Of a stretch of DNA of 64,000 nt, positions 12,641 through 23,900 are shown piece by piece. The DNA is from Certhia americana (lineage: Eukaryota > Chordata > Aves > Passeriformes > Certhiidae). The stretch is from the NCBI GenBank assembly GCA_018697195.1, contig JAGMWU010000128.1, positions 1 to 64,000 on the forward strand, given 5' to 3'. Within the stretch, counting starts at the first letter, position 1. Every line of letters starts with the position of its first letter. The translations under genes and the position numbers were made by a program. The notes under the pieces are model-generated. The model saw only the letters and a program-made list of their open reading frames with translations. It was not told where the DNA came from and made no database searches.

Positions 12641-15600
12641 GTCTCCAGGCTTGTCTCATTAGTGATGTACACTGCTAATGAACTTACATCTGAGTTATTT
12701 TTATGCAAACAGATAGAATTCCTTATGCCTCTCATAGAAATGCATTTTGTTCCAGCTCCCATCACTTCCAAGGTTTTGTCCCCCTGCTTAAGTTTCAATG
12801 CTCTTGAAGACAGAAGCACAGAACTGCCTGTAACCCCCACCTTTCTCCTGATTTGTTTCTGTCCAAGCATCACCTAAATCCTGTTAGCTGCATATTGAAT
12901 CCCAGTGCATGTGCACTGTGATCCCATACCATCTCTTGGGTCCCCTGTTTGACAGGAAGACCACTTTGGTCTTTCATCCCTTATTCTCAGAGGAGTGAAA
13001 TCCCACCTGAGCAGTGGGGCCCCCAAATCTCTTTATGCTGGGAAATGCACACACAGGGGCTCAGGTCAGCCAAGCTGCCCTCTAAGGAAGACAATTCTCA
13101 GGGATAGGAACCCGTAAAACAAACTTGTATTAACCCTTCTTAAACCCCCCCAGGAATGGGGGGCAAACAGCATCCCATTGAACTCCTGTTTACACACATT
13201 CCAGAGATAACTTCGGGTCTGCAGGGCCTTTGCCTCTGCAAGAAGCCAGAGAGGAAATTACTCTCGTTCCTGAGAGATGAAGGAATTTGGGAAGGGGGGC
13301 CCAAAGAAGGCAGCCAGGTGAGCATGGCAAATTGCTTTCCATCAGTGCTCTCTGAGCACACTCCTGCCCAGGGGTAGCTGTTCTTGGGAACATATCCAAA
13401 GTTGTCCTTATCGGATCATTAGCATGCTTTATGCTTCCGTAATTTGCAAGCCTCTAAAGGAAAATAATTCTGCAGTTTATATGGAATTAAATCAAAGAAA
13501 ATGACAACTATGTAAGCCTCAGCCAGAAGACTCTCAATGAAAGAATGGCTGGCTAGAGTCACTTGGGGTTGCAGCTTCCTGACATAGATATATCTGGGAT
13601 TAAGGAAATCTTGGCAGGCTCCGTAGCAACTGGACAAGGCTGCCTGCCTGCCCCGCCTCAATACCAGCCAGGAGAGCAGAAATGTCCCAGGACCTGGCCC
13701 TCTTATTTCCTTCAGTCCCTACCCATGGCTGGAGTTGTTCACTCTGTGGGGACACAGAACAAGCTGGATGCTCTTTGATTCACCTTTATCTTTGAATATC
13801 AAATCAAGATGTCTATAGCCCTTCACACCATGATCACACAATAAAACCTCAATCCTTGCTCAGCCTCCAATTCTCCCTTACTTTCAAGGCATGATGGCTC
13901 CAGTATCTTTATCTGCAGGTAGCAGGGAAGCAGTGCAAGGGGGAAAAATGGGCAAAAATGTTCTCAGCACAAGATAAAATTGGAGATTCGATTCCCACAT
14001 CTCTCTACCTAGGACTATATAAGCCTTGGTGAACCACCAAACCCAGTATCAGATGTATGTTCAAGATGGGAGGGAGTCAGAGGACAGGAGATACGACAAA
14101 GAATAAGGATGAACCAAATAAAATACTGGGCAAGCAACCCCCATGGAATTCCCTGCTGCACAGCTGCCTGGAAAGCAGAGCCCAGTGGTTGTGCACAGCA
14201 GTTTCTTACATTGCACTGGGAGGCCTTAAAGATGCCCTGAAACAGATCTAGGGAAGTGCTATGGCTGATCCAGCTGGCAAAGCTCCTCTGCCCCAAGCCT
14301 GGCAGAAAGAAGGTGATTAAATTAACACAAGGTATTCAATAACACATTTATCTGAATACACCTAACTTTCTGGACACAGCTGGGCTTAAGATTTTCCTAC
14401 CTTTGAAGTGGGAAAAGCAGGGATGTAAAAATGGAGGGTGCTGTCCCTTGTCCCTAGATTTCTCTGAAATGTTTTTTTGGGCAAAATACCCCAATGAACC
14501 AAGAGCCACCTCACCTATCCAAGGATACCCACAGTTCATCTGCATCCACTGACCTTTCCATGGGTGGAAATCCACAGTCACTGTCAGCTGAAATACAGAC
14601 AGGTCTGACTGCAAAGGACACAGCACACACCTGGAAAAACCCAACTGAAAGTTCTGGGATCTTTCCTGGGTTTTAGAGAAGTCTCTGCCCTGCAGAGTGA
14701 CAAACAGGCTCAGGGGCAGGCTCACACATGCTGAGACTGGTCCTTTTTGGCTGAACCTTGAGCTGTTGGGGGCTGGCAGGGAAGAGCTGAGTTGGGACTG
14801 GGGCCAATTGGCCAAGCTGGGCTGCTGAACACGTCTCTGCACGAAACACAGACTGGGACCTGCTGGCAGGCCACTGCTGTTCCCAAACCACAGTGAAGGA
14901 TAGATGGAAGGGAAGGAAACCAAAGGCAAGATGGTTCATGGCCAGAGGTGGAAGAAGAGGTCGTGCTGGCTTCAGGGAACAAGAACTGCTAATTAGATGA
15001 TGGCTGCCTATGAGATATCTTTTCTTTCATGGCAATTCCTGGCATAAATTAACAACATCTGGATGCACACATCCAACTGTAATGGTGCTCAAGGCCTCTG
15101 TATGTCCTTTTGGCTATGGATCTCAGGAATATTGCTTCAAACATATAATTCACCCCTTGTTTGAAGCTACAGAGTCTGGGCTATGATATGGACTTCCCTC
15201 AAGGGCATCCAGATAATCCCAAGAATACTCACAAGTCAACAGTTCCTTCAAGGCAAGGGAACCTGACAAAAAAGGGGCAGGCTATGTTGCTCCCTTGTGT
15301 TGATGACTACTCCAGAAATATTATTAATATTCAATGTCAGTCCCATGCTGGAAACTGGCTCTGGGCTGGATAACCTGGTTCTGCTCCTGTCCAGGCAATT
15401 CGGTGCTGCTGCAGCAAGACCAAGTCTGGGCCAGGCAATGGGGCCAGGCACAGGCTGAAGGACATGTTTGAGTCTGCTGCTGAGTCTTCATTCCATGCTG
15501 AGCCTTTTATCACCCTGAATAAATCCAGCAAACCTGGGGGTGGGAATTCCTACGCTTGTGCCAAAATGAAGTAAATGAGAAACATTAAAGTCCAATTAAA

Positions 15601-16509
15601 AACTTGCTTGGCCTTAAATGCCTCATCTGTTTAAAAAGCAAGTAAAGGGGCCTGATTAATTGCATTCAGTGCCAACAAGAGGAATTATTACCCTTTTTGT
15701 ACTCATTAAGGGTATCTGCTGTGGCATCTTTAATCACTAAGGCATTTAAAAGAGAGAAAGTAATTTGCTAAGACATAATGGATCCCAGGGATGAGGATCA
15801 GGACAATCGCCTATTTAGGACACAAAGACATGCTCTGAATTTTCACAATTAAAAAAGCACAGCCAAAGTCTGCCCCTGAACCAGCCAAAAAAAGAATAAA
15901 AATCCTGGGGAGCTCTGCCTCGGTGGGGAGGATTCCCCTGCACCATCTAATCTCCTCAGGACAAGGACTGTGCCCGTGCATCATCTAGCATGGTGGTACA
16001 CAGGGACAAGCAGTAAGCCATGGGCTCCCTTACTGTCCCACCACAGGTGAACACACTCTGTATCCTTGTCCTTAACAATGATGCTTCCCCCACATCTTGG
16101 TGCAAGCCTGCAGCTGATCAGGAGCTTGGAAAATTGCTGCTATAGCAGTGATAAAGAGTCACTGCCACATGTAATCCCTGATGTGTTTTAACAGGAAGCA
16201 TCTGGGAAATGTATGCCTGTTTGAAAGAGGCAGACTTCATCACAAGCTTTAGAAAATAATCTTCCAGCAATTGGGAACATGGCTATAAAGGTCTCATAGT
16301 GCATCCCACCAGCCAAAGCAAGATGAGCTCCCCCCACCACCACCCAGAGATGGGATGCTCTGAAGACCTCCTGACACCAATCCCACACGCACTGAGGTTT
16401 CAGTACTTTATCAGCCTTTCACTTATGTAAGTTTTCCCCAATGACTAAACTTCCTTGCTCAGCCTCTGACTTGATATCTTCTTCCTAGTAGCTACTAAGA
16501 ACAGATCAC

Positions 16510-16950
16510 TCCCTCACTTTTGCAGCAGCCTTTTATGTCTTTGAAAGCTTTTCATATTGCCCCCCCCCCCTCCAGCTTGCTCTTTCCTAGACTAAACAAT
16601 CCCAGGTCCTTTCAAGCTTTTCTCATTCCTCATGGTTTCCAGCCCTCTGACCACTCTCACTGCTCTCCATGGACTCTCGGCTATAGGCCCACATACTCCT
16701 CAAAATGCAGCATCCAAAACTGGAATAGCAGGAGTGACAGATTTACCAGCACTGAGTGCAGGGGGAATACTTCAGATGCCTAGGGAAGCACGCAGTTCCT
16801 TACACGGCCCCCTGTGACGTGTGCCTTTTTCACAACCATGTGACAGCAGTGACTCATGTTGAACCTGTGATTCACCAAGATATGTCTGTTCCACTGCTGC
16901 CAACCCACTTTCTTCCTCCATCCATGCAGAACATTCCTGCTATCTAGAGG
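16510..16950 (-). mobile_element. Old CR1 LINE fragment, antisense
   Basis: Read on the plus strand, this is a diverged reverse complement of the CR1 segment upstream of the 3' tail. It runs CTTTCCTAGACTAAACAATC, then CAGCCCTCTGACCACTCTC, then a block on chemistry-neutral CR1 order ending in CATGTTGAACCTGTGATTCA and CCACTGCTGCC. An 11-base C run at 16560-16570 falls inside it. It is a degraded non-coding remnant with uncertain ends. Confidence 0.75.
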
Positions 16951-19900
16951 CAGAGCTCTGTGCTGCTCCTCCTGTTTGCCCTCACATTTCCCTTGACACC
17001 GTGGATCTCGGATGTCTTTGCAAATCAGCCTCTCCTATCCCCAAGAGCCATGCTGCTGTTGAAGAGGAATGCTAGGGAAAGCACTTCCTGTCTTTGTGAA
17101 ATACCTATGGAGACTATTTAACAGCTGAACCAGGACCAGTTGGCCTAAGAAGATCAAGGTGACAGGCCAGAAGCAGGGTCAGACTGCAAGATCTGACAGA
17201 TCATGTCCAACGCCAATGGACAAACTGAGCCCAAAGATCACTTACTCAAATGTTGGCCAAGGAGCCAGCAGTGTCCCCAGCTTTAGCCTGACCTCTACCC
17301 TTAGGGATCACAAACCCTCTGCTGCTATTTCTGCTGGCTCCACAGACCACAGACCCTGTGCTGCTTCTCCATCTGTCTCATAGTATCCTCCTTGCTGTGC
17401 ATAACAGCTTCTGTAGCAGGAAGGCCCTACTTCTATCATCTATCAATACTTTTAAGAAGGGCTCAATTTGTAAGAAGAAAATGCTGAACATGAAACAGGG
17501 TATTACTGATTCTTAGCTAACATTTCAATGCTCCCTCATCCTTCTTCTTGTTATGACACATTTTGGGAAAAAAGTGTGAGCAAACATACAGAAGAGGATA
17601 GTCACTGATGTATGCAAATCAAAAATGAGTTGCTTGTTTTTCCCCCACTAATGAAAACCAGCCCCCTGAGCCCCAATTAAACAGTGGTAAATAATCTGTT
17701 CTGCCAATGAGAGTCTTGTGACAAAGCAGCTGCTGCAAGACTTGGACCAAGAAGAGTATTTTTTAAATTATGCTGCATCTTACACACCTTGCAGTTATGG
17801 GGTACAGGAAACAAGGCAACAGAGTGGGGCAACTTCACTGGTCTGATTGCAGGGTTTTGTACCTCCCAGAGCACAGACAATTTAGTGCTGGACACTCCAT
17901 CACATTCCAGCATCCATCCAAAACATCTGGTGATTTTTCATAAGGCACTGCAGAGCAATCTTTTCTTCTGCAGGAATAAATGTGGACTCACAGAGATGAC
18001 ATGATTTCATCAGTAGGAAATCTTGCAAGACGAGGAAAGCCTGTGTGCCTTCTGCCCCAGCCCTTGGAATCAGATTATCAGAGATCACCTTTACCAATTA
18101 CCATTTAAAAAGGCAGGCTACACCTACAACCTATAAAAATCCACTTTCAAGCAAGGTTCAGAACTTGGATGGATAGTTTTTGTTTTGTGTTTTGTTTTGT
18201 GTTAGATGAGACTACTGCAAGGCCAAGTGTATTTATGATGTCTGGCAGAAGAGGACAAGCAGGAGGCATTCATTCCCAGATCTCCAGCATGGCTGAATAG
18301 CTTTCCAGTGACTTCAAGCAGAAGAACTCAAACACACACTACAACACAAACCACTTCTCTGCTGGCTTCCTGTAGTGCTGAGCAGCATGTCAGATCCCAC
18401 TACCACCAAAGGGTGCTGGCAAGTGGATGTCACCAAGTGAAGAAAGATGGCATCTCAGGCCCCAAAGCCCTTAAAGCACCATCCTGACCATCCAGCCCTG
18501 GCTCTCCTGCTGTCCCTCTCCTGCCCCATTCCCTTCCTCTCTGGAACTTGTGTTGTTTACTTGCAGCACAGCAATGGCAGCTCTGTTCCTGTCATCCCAA
18601 GTGCTTTGATGGCAGAGATTCAGGTGAGAAACTTGTCCACTCAGCAAAGAGAGTATTTTGGACATTGTATCTCTTCTTTTCATGATCTGCTGTAAAACTG
18701 AATAGTTTCCTTAACTGCAGGAAATGGTTCTCATGCAAACTAACCACAGCTGGGCAACTGATGCAGCCAGTAAATACTTTCATTTTAATAAAGTAGAAGA
18801 TTCCTGCCCAGAGCACCATGGATCACCTGCCCTGCTGTCCTTCCTTCTGCGTGCAAGGGTGTGAGAGACACTGCACGACAAGGATGCATGCAGAGACCTG
18901 GCTGGTGCCCATGTGCCCGCTCTACTGTTCACTCCCAGGCCACCTTCCTCAACAGAGAAGTGAAAACGCTGGCAGGGAACAAGAGTGGCACGTCAGGAAG
19001 GTAAGTGCAGTGCCATCTGCTCCTTAAGGTCAGGATGGTCTGGCTGGAGGGTGAAGACAGCAGCAGAACGAGAGTGCCTGGTATTGCCAGCTTGCAGAAA
19101 CCTTCCCCAGAATGATATAACAGGTCTTGTTCTTCAGAACCTATAACTGATCTTCTCACCCCTCACCCCACATAAACAGCCAAGGACAGAAAATCTTCCA
19201 GGAAAAACCCAACTGCATTTCTACATTACCTCCCTGCCCCTACTTGGCATTGTTTCCCAAACAGGCTCTCGAGTGGATACAGAGAGCAACCTGGCTTGTT
19301 CTCAGCTCTGCCTGTCACAACAGGTACTTAAAAAAACAAACAAGAAAGCCTCCTTAAGACCAAACAAACAAATATTGAAATCCCAGGTGGAAAAAACAAA
19401 GCAGGCAAGGAGGAAATAAAGATAAAAGCAGGACGGATGGTGCTGGAGGGTTGGTGATGATCCTGTTTGGAGGGCACTGCCCAAGGCAGGCTGGCAGGGA
19501 GAGGACTGATGGATTCCCATCACCCAGCCAGGGTGGCACAGCCCAAAGAACTCACTGCCAACCCAGTGGTGCCTGTCCACATGCTCCACTTGCTGAGCTG
19601 GTAGCCAGTACCCAGCATTTACACCCTAAAGCATACACAAACTGAGCCAAAGAACCTGCCTGAAGTGCTCTAGAAGTAGTGGGGATTTTTGATACTCTGT
19701 TATATCTTTGTAGTGATGGCTGTAAAACGTCCTGCACTCTGAAGAGCAACATGCACGAAATCACTGTGGGAAAGCAGCCATGGCTGGGACAAAACCCATT
19801 GTGTGGTGCTACAGGGCACAGCAGAGCAGGCAGCTGTGTCCAAAGGCAGCAAGAGATACAAGTGCAGTGGGAAAATGGGAATTACCCTGCCTGTGATCCT

Positions 19901-20319
19901 GCCAGCAGACCAAGGCAGACTGACTTCTGCTGCATGGAGGGCTTTGCTGACAGGAGTCAGCTCCTAATGAAAATGCTCTGACCACACAGCTGCAGAAGGA
20001 CCATTGTCTGACTGGAGCAGGACCAGCCTCAAGTACTTATAAGGAAAAAGGAAATGAGAAGTTTAACTCAAGTTGATAGTGTGACTTAACTTTTCTCAGG
20101 CTTTTGTTCAGGCTTGCCAACCCAGGCTAACCCCAAGTTGTTTTGTCATCACTGCTTTTGCAATCTCAAGAGCTAAGCTGAGCCCCAGGCCCTTTCTTGA
20201 TTTCTAATGTCAACCCATACTCCCTGAGACTTCAGACAGTCTTACGGTGGAGACCTTTACATGAACAGTGATGTTCACAGCTTCCTTCTACTCATAGGAA
20301 GTCTTTGACACTGGCTCCA

Positions 20320-20880
20320 TTGAGTGAAGGAGGTAATCCCTGATCGAGGGACACTCAATCTCAACCTCGGACCTCCTCCTCCGTCTACTCCGGTAAGAAA
20401 CCAGAGCAGCAGGAGAGGACCCCAGTTCCAGAGGATGATGAACAAATCCTTGAGTTACATACTCCTTGGCCTTGGCGTCCTACTGGTAGGATTTTTCTTG
20501 TTGACAAGAATACTAGAAATACTGAGGAAGCTGGATTGGTGGTGGATTTCTCTCAGTTCTCCAGAGGAAAAAATGCCTTGTAGTACTGGGTCCCACACCT
20601 CAGAGAATTGTCCTGGATTTTGCCTGTGGAGGTGTCCAGGATTTCCTTGGATGTGTCTCAGGCTTTTTATCATACTCCTATGCATCCTCTTAGCTCTTTG
20701 TGGCTTGCTGTATCTGACAGACGACAGATCTATTATTTTATAAAAGCTGCAATGGGGGTCAGTCTTAGCCCTTTTCTCCTCCACCTCCTCTCAACTGCCA
20801 TCACAGCCAAAATTGCTCGTAGGTTCAATATTTGGACTTTTGCTTATATGGACGACTATATAGTGTTACATAGTGTTCAA
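20320..20880 (+). mobile_element. Endogenous avihepadnavirus fragment (EVE): preS/S and RT region
   Basis: This segment of about 560 bp has the hallmark double coding of a hepadnavirus: an S frame (positions 2 mod 3) and a P frame (1 mod 3) over the same bases. The S frame shows the avihepadnaviral [10 protein letters not shown] block and a hydrophobic LRLFII...LLYLTD segment. The P frame shows [39 protein letters not shown] and YMDD. It lies inside the large CFDP1 intron in opposite orientation to CFDP1. Missing are the core gene, the terminal protein, most of preS, the C-terminal RT and RNase H. The right edge falls just past YMDD in a repeat cluster; the left edge is unclear (20250-20330). 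No LTRs or target duplications are seen, as expected for chance integration of viral DNA. Such fossils are known in passerine genomes; whether this locus is already catalogued cannot be judged here. Confidence 0.95.
20324..20743 (+). pseudogene. S: Endogenous hepadnavirus preS/S envelope gene remnant, truncated
   Basis: Hepadnavirus S encodes the envelope surface protein; preS extends it N-terminally for receptor binding. Here the S frame is open from just after a TGA at 20321-20323 to a TAA at 20741-20743. The first codon of the open stretch is GTG, so no real preS start is present. The first in-frame ATGs are a tandem pair at 20435-20440, about where the small S protein would begin. From there 102 codons remain, against roughly 165-170 for avihepadnaviral S proteins, so the C-terminal membrane part is lost. 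Visible features are an N-terminal hydrophobic segment (about S residues 7-25), the [10 protein letters not shown] loop motif, a Cys-containing loop, and a second hydrophobic segment ending in LLYLTD. It overlaps the P frame throughout. It is a fossil; no promoter or expression evidence is seen. Confidence 0.93.
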
Positions 20881-20892
20881 AGAGCAATATAG
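20344..20892 (+). pseudogene. P: Endogenous hepadnavirus polymerase (P) remnant, spacer and RT fingers/palm
   Basis: Hepadnavirus P is a reverse transcriptase with terminal protein, spacer, RT and RNase H domains. This frame is open from 20344, after a TGA at 20341-20343. It is interrupted once by TAG at 20581-20583, and then open to TAG at 20890-20892. The first part is spacer-like and hydrophilic. RT begins around GRIFLVDKN and [10 protein letters not shown]. Motif A carries the catalytic Asp at 20650-20652 in SLDVSQAFYH. Motif B is [10 protein letters not shown] near 20746-20780. Motif C is YMDD at 20845-20856. Viral similarity stops a few codons later, so the thumb, the rest of RT and RNase H are missing, and the terminal protein is absent upstream. 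It is non-functional because of the stops and truncation, although the catalytic motifs that remain look undamaged. Confidence 0.94.
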
Positions 20893-20934
20893 TGTTATCT
20901 AGTGAACACAATTATATAGTGTTCAAATAGCAAT
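20860..20934. repeat. Short direct repeats at the right edge of the hepadnavirus insert
   Basis: The word ATAGTGTT occurs four times, at 20860, 20870, 20889 and 20916. The longer near-identical pair ATAGTGTTCAAAGAGCAAT (20870-20888) and ATAGTGTTCAAATAGCAAT (20916-20934) differs at one base. The first copy lies inside the viral P frame immediately after YMDD. The cluster looks like templated filler or slippage duplication made at the virus-host junction, or later local duplication. Confidence 0.85.
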
Positions 20935-20935
20935 G

Positions 20936-23900
20936 TGACAGACAGACAGAAGAGGAGGTGTAACCTCTCCAGGAAGGAGAGTGGTAGCTCTCCTTCCCAG
21001 AGCCAGGTTCTATGTTGAAAAGTTTAAGATAGGGATAAAAGGCACCATCATCAGGCAAGGACAGTCAGACCACTCCATCCCAGCAGTCCAGCAATCGAAG
21101 CCTGGCTGAGATGATGCGTTTTCCATCAGTGTGGAGAGACAAGGGCAGATGTGACAGAATAAAAGCCCACGTGATGTTGCCCTGGTGAGGGCTGCTGCAG
21201 GCAGTAGCACAGCTTGCCATAGGCACAGTTGATTCTGGATGTATTTGTGTCTAAATATAGTTAGTGGGGGAACAAAGATTTGTCACAGGGGAAAGAAATA
21301 TGTCACTCCCAATTCCCGGCAACAGCAGCAAAGCAAGCTTTGCCTGATAAAGGGCAACGCTCCAGTATCCCAGGTTTATTGTTGGATTTGTTACTAATCC
21401 AGCACCCTGAGTTTAGGTGTGTCTTTAGAAGTTGCGCAATGCTGCTCTGGCAGAGTACAGCTCACCTTGAGGAGGGAAATAAGTGTCATAGAACTGGCTT
21501 TTGAACAGCAAAACTGACACAGCAGCTGGTGAAGGGGCTTGCAGAGCACCATGCCATGGGCTGCCAGCAGAGATACCAGTCAGTGACTTCTTTTCTAGTA
21601 CACTCTCCAAGATACAGAAATACTTCATCCTATCTTCATGTCATGGACTGTACTGGATCAACCTTTCCAAAGTGCAAAGCTAGAAAAAGATCTAAGAGCT
21701 TCCTTGCTCCAAAACAGGACAGCACCTTATTCACCAGTCCACTTCCCAAACTGGGGGATAACCCAGGTGTAAATACACAAAATCCTGCACACATGAATAC
21801 AGTTATTCTAGAATGAAACCAATGTTGGGTCTCCATGTACAGTAAGAGGCAAACTTGCTGAACAGGGGAGATGGGTTGTTCTAGCTCAGGAATGTCAGAG
21901 AGCAGCAGCAACATCACAGCTCTGCCAGAGCTGGCCTTTCCTCAGGCAGATCCCATTCTGTGGCATCCAGGTCTGCATCCACTTCACTGGAGGGCCTGGA
22001 GTCTCATTTTACCGGCTCTGGAGGATGTGCTCATCAAAAAGCACACCAGTTCTTGGAGAGCTGACTGGCTCAGGCAGAGAGCCCCTGACCCGCAGGTTCC
22101 CTTATCAGCAGGAAGGGCTCATTAGGGATTGAACCAGGGTTTCCTGCTCAGGACCAAACCCTTTGTGAAAGGACTACTGCCATGGAGAACCCACTTCCTA
22201 ACAGCCAGAGGAAGCAAAATATTTCTCTTGGGCCTTTAAGACAAAGTTGCTATGGAGTGGATATCAACAAAGTAAAGTTGCACTTGCGGAGCTGGGCAGC
22301 ACTCAGCCACGCACAGGCTGTTACTGCAGGATAAAGGTACTTCAGCAGCATCCTCACCCACCCCAGAGCCAGGGACAATTCAGAGCAGCATAAGGCCCCC
22401 TCTGTACCAGTGTAACTGCAGCTGCCCTCCGGGCTGTACTGGCAGAACTATTTTAGCAAAAACAAAATCTCGCACCCTCCTAATCAGTATGACATTGTGT
22501 GGAGCCCAGGGCTTGCTCTGGCTCCCCTCCAGCCTGGAGCACAGACAGAGGCTGTTTTCACCAGCAGACTCTCCTAATGCACTTGCAGCAGGCCAGCCAA
22601 TTATATTACAATATCTGTGCATGGAGTTCAACGGGAGCTTAATTGAAAGAGCTGTAGCATTCAAATGACTTCTGATGCTATGAAGACGTTAAGGACTCCA
22701 GGCCAGCACTAACCAGCCCTGTCTGATGCTCAGCTGATGGGTAAGGACCTGGAACTTGGGCTTGGTCTACAGCCAGAGCTACGCCCCTGTTACACACAGC
22801 ATTGCAGCTGCAGCCAAATGCTGATGGAGCTGCCCCTTCCCAGCTGGAGCTGCAGAGGAGTGCCTCATGTGAGCTCTCCTCCACCCAGGGCATCTATGCA
22901 ATACAAACCAGACTTGCTCCTGCCACTGAAGGACTGTATACATGAACCAGAACTCCCCAAACTCTTCCCACATGGACTAAATTGCATTTGCAAAGCACTG
23001 CTTGTGTTAATTAATTTTATTGAAAAAATCTCACACATGTTCTTCATATATATTTTACATTCCTCTTAAGTTCTTCAAAAGTTTAGGGATAATAAATGTG
23101 TCAGTTTCAGATGGACTTTGCTACAGAACCAGTGCACCTACCCCGCTCCAAGGTGGTGGGCTACATTTAATTCTGTATTTTAGTGCTGCCACTGAGCGTG
23201 GCAAGAAAGGCCTCTTACAAAGCTCTAACACTGTGTGGGAAGCATGCAGGGTGGGGGAGAAAGATGTCCTGCTTCTACCATTCTCACTTCTGACCCAATG
23301 GGCAGAAATCAGCAGAAATGCACACATATTCAAGTCGCCAGTGAGCCTGCACTCCTACATGGCTGTGAGGCATCTCACACCCCAACAGCAGGTAAGAGCA
23401 AAAAATAAAAGTGAGAGAGCAGGATGCGTTTGGTACGCAGGTCCAACGGCTGATGACTTGAAAGCTGTCAGAATCTACAGCAGGTGGGGTCTGTGGCACA
23501 CAGCACACTTGCTGGGCTCCAACATGGGTCACACACTGAAGCATTTTAGAACAACACCCTGCATTACGCCCATATTTAGCCATGGAAATAAATGTGACTT
23601 GACTTTCAAACACTTGCAGCTCTCACTGACTTCACCGGGTTCAGTTGAGACATTTCAAATAAAAGAGTAACGACCACAGCTCTGGGCTGGGATCAAGCAC
23701 AGGCCATTTTTATCTTAAAAGGCATTTGTTTGAAAACATTCAGAGCTCTTAGAACCAACAGCACTGAAGTTATTTCACCATGCAACCTTAAAAACGTTGA
23801 CAGCTTTGTCTGCAAAACAACTTGGATTAATTGGTGACCAAGCCTTAAAAAAAGACAAGTTTGAAAAAAACTGCTGGCAAACAGAGAAGAGTTTCTTCCT

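Larger units (their letters stand above)
12092..20319 (-). other. CFDP1 large intron, 3' segment
   Basis: This is the acceptor-proximal part of the 39.4-kb intron. It contains two old antisense CR1 remnants (about 12360-12640 and 16510-16950). It also has an AT-rich block with homeodomain-like sites at about 15560-15790 and a GTTTT-type simple repeat near 18180-18202. No ORF here has a recognisable domain, and I see no RNA gene. Confidence 0.75.

Noticed and set aside
21235..21480. Possible solo LTR just right of the hepadnavirus insert
   Set aside because: No paired TG...CA ends, target duplication or LTR-like signal order; nothing retroviral can be supported.
23020..23670. 216-codon plus-strand open frame, considered as a gene or viral remnant
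   Set aside because: No motif of any viral or cellular family; a short stretch near 23600 resembles words common in old reptile/bird repeats, but too weakly to annotate.
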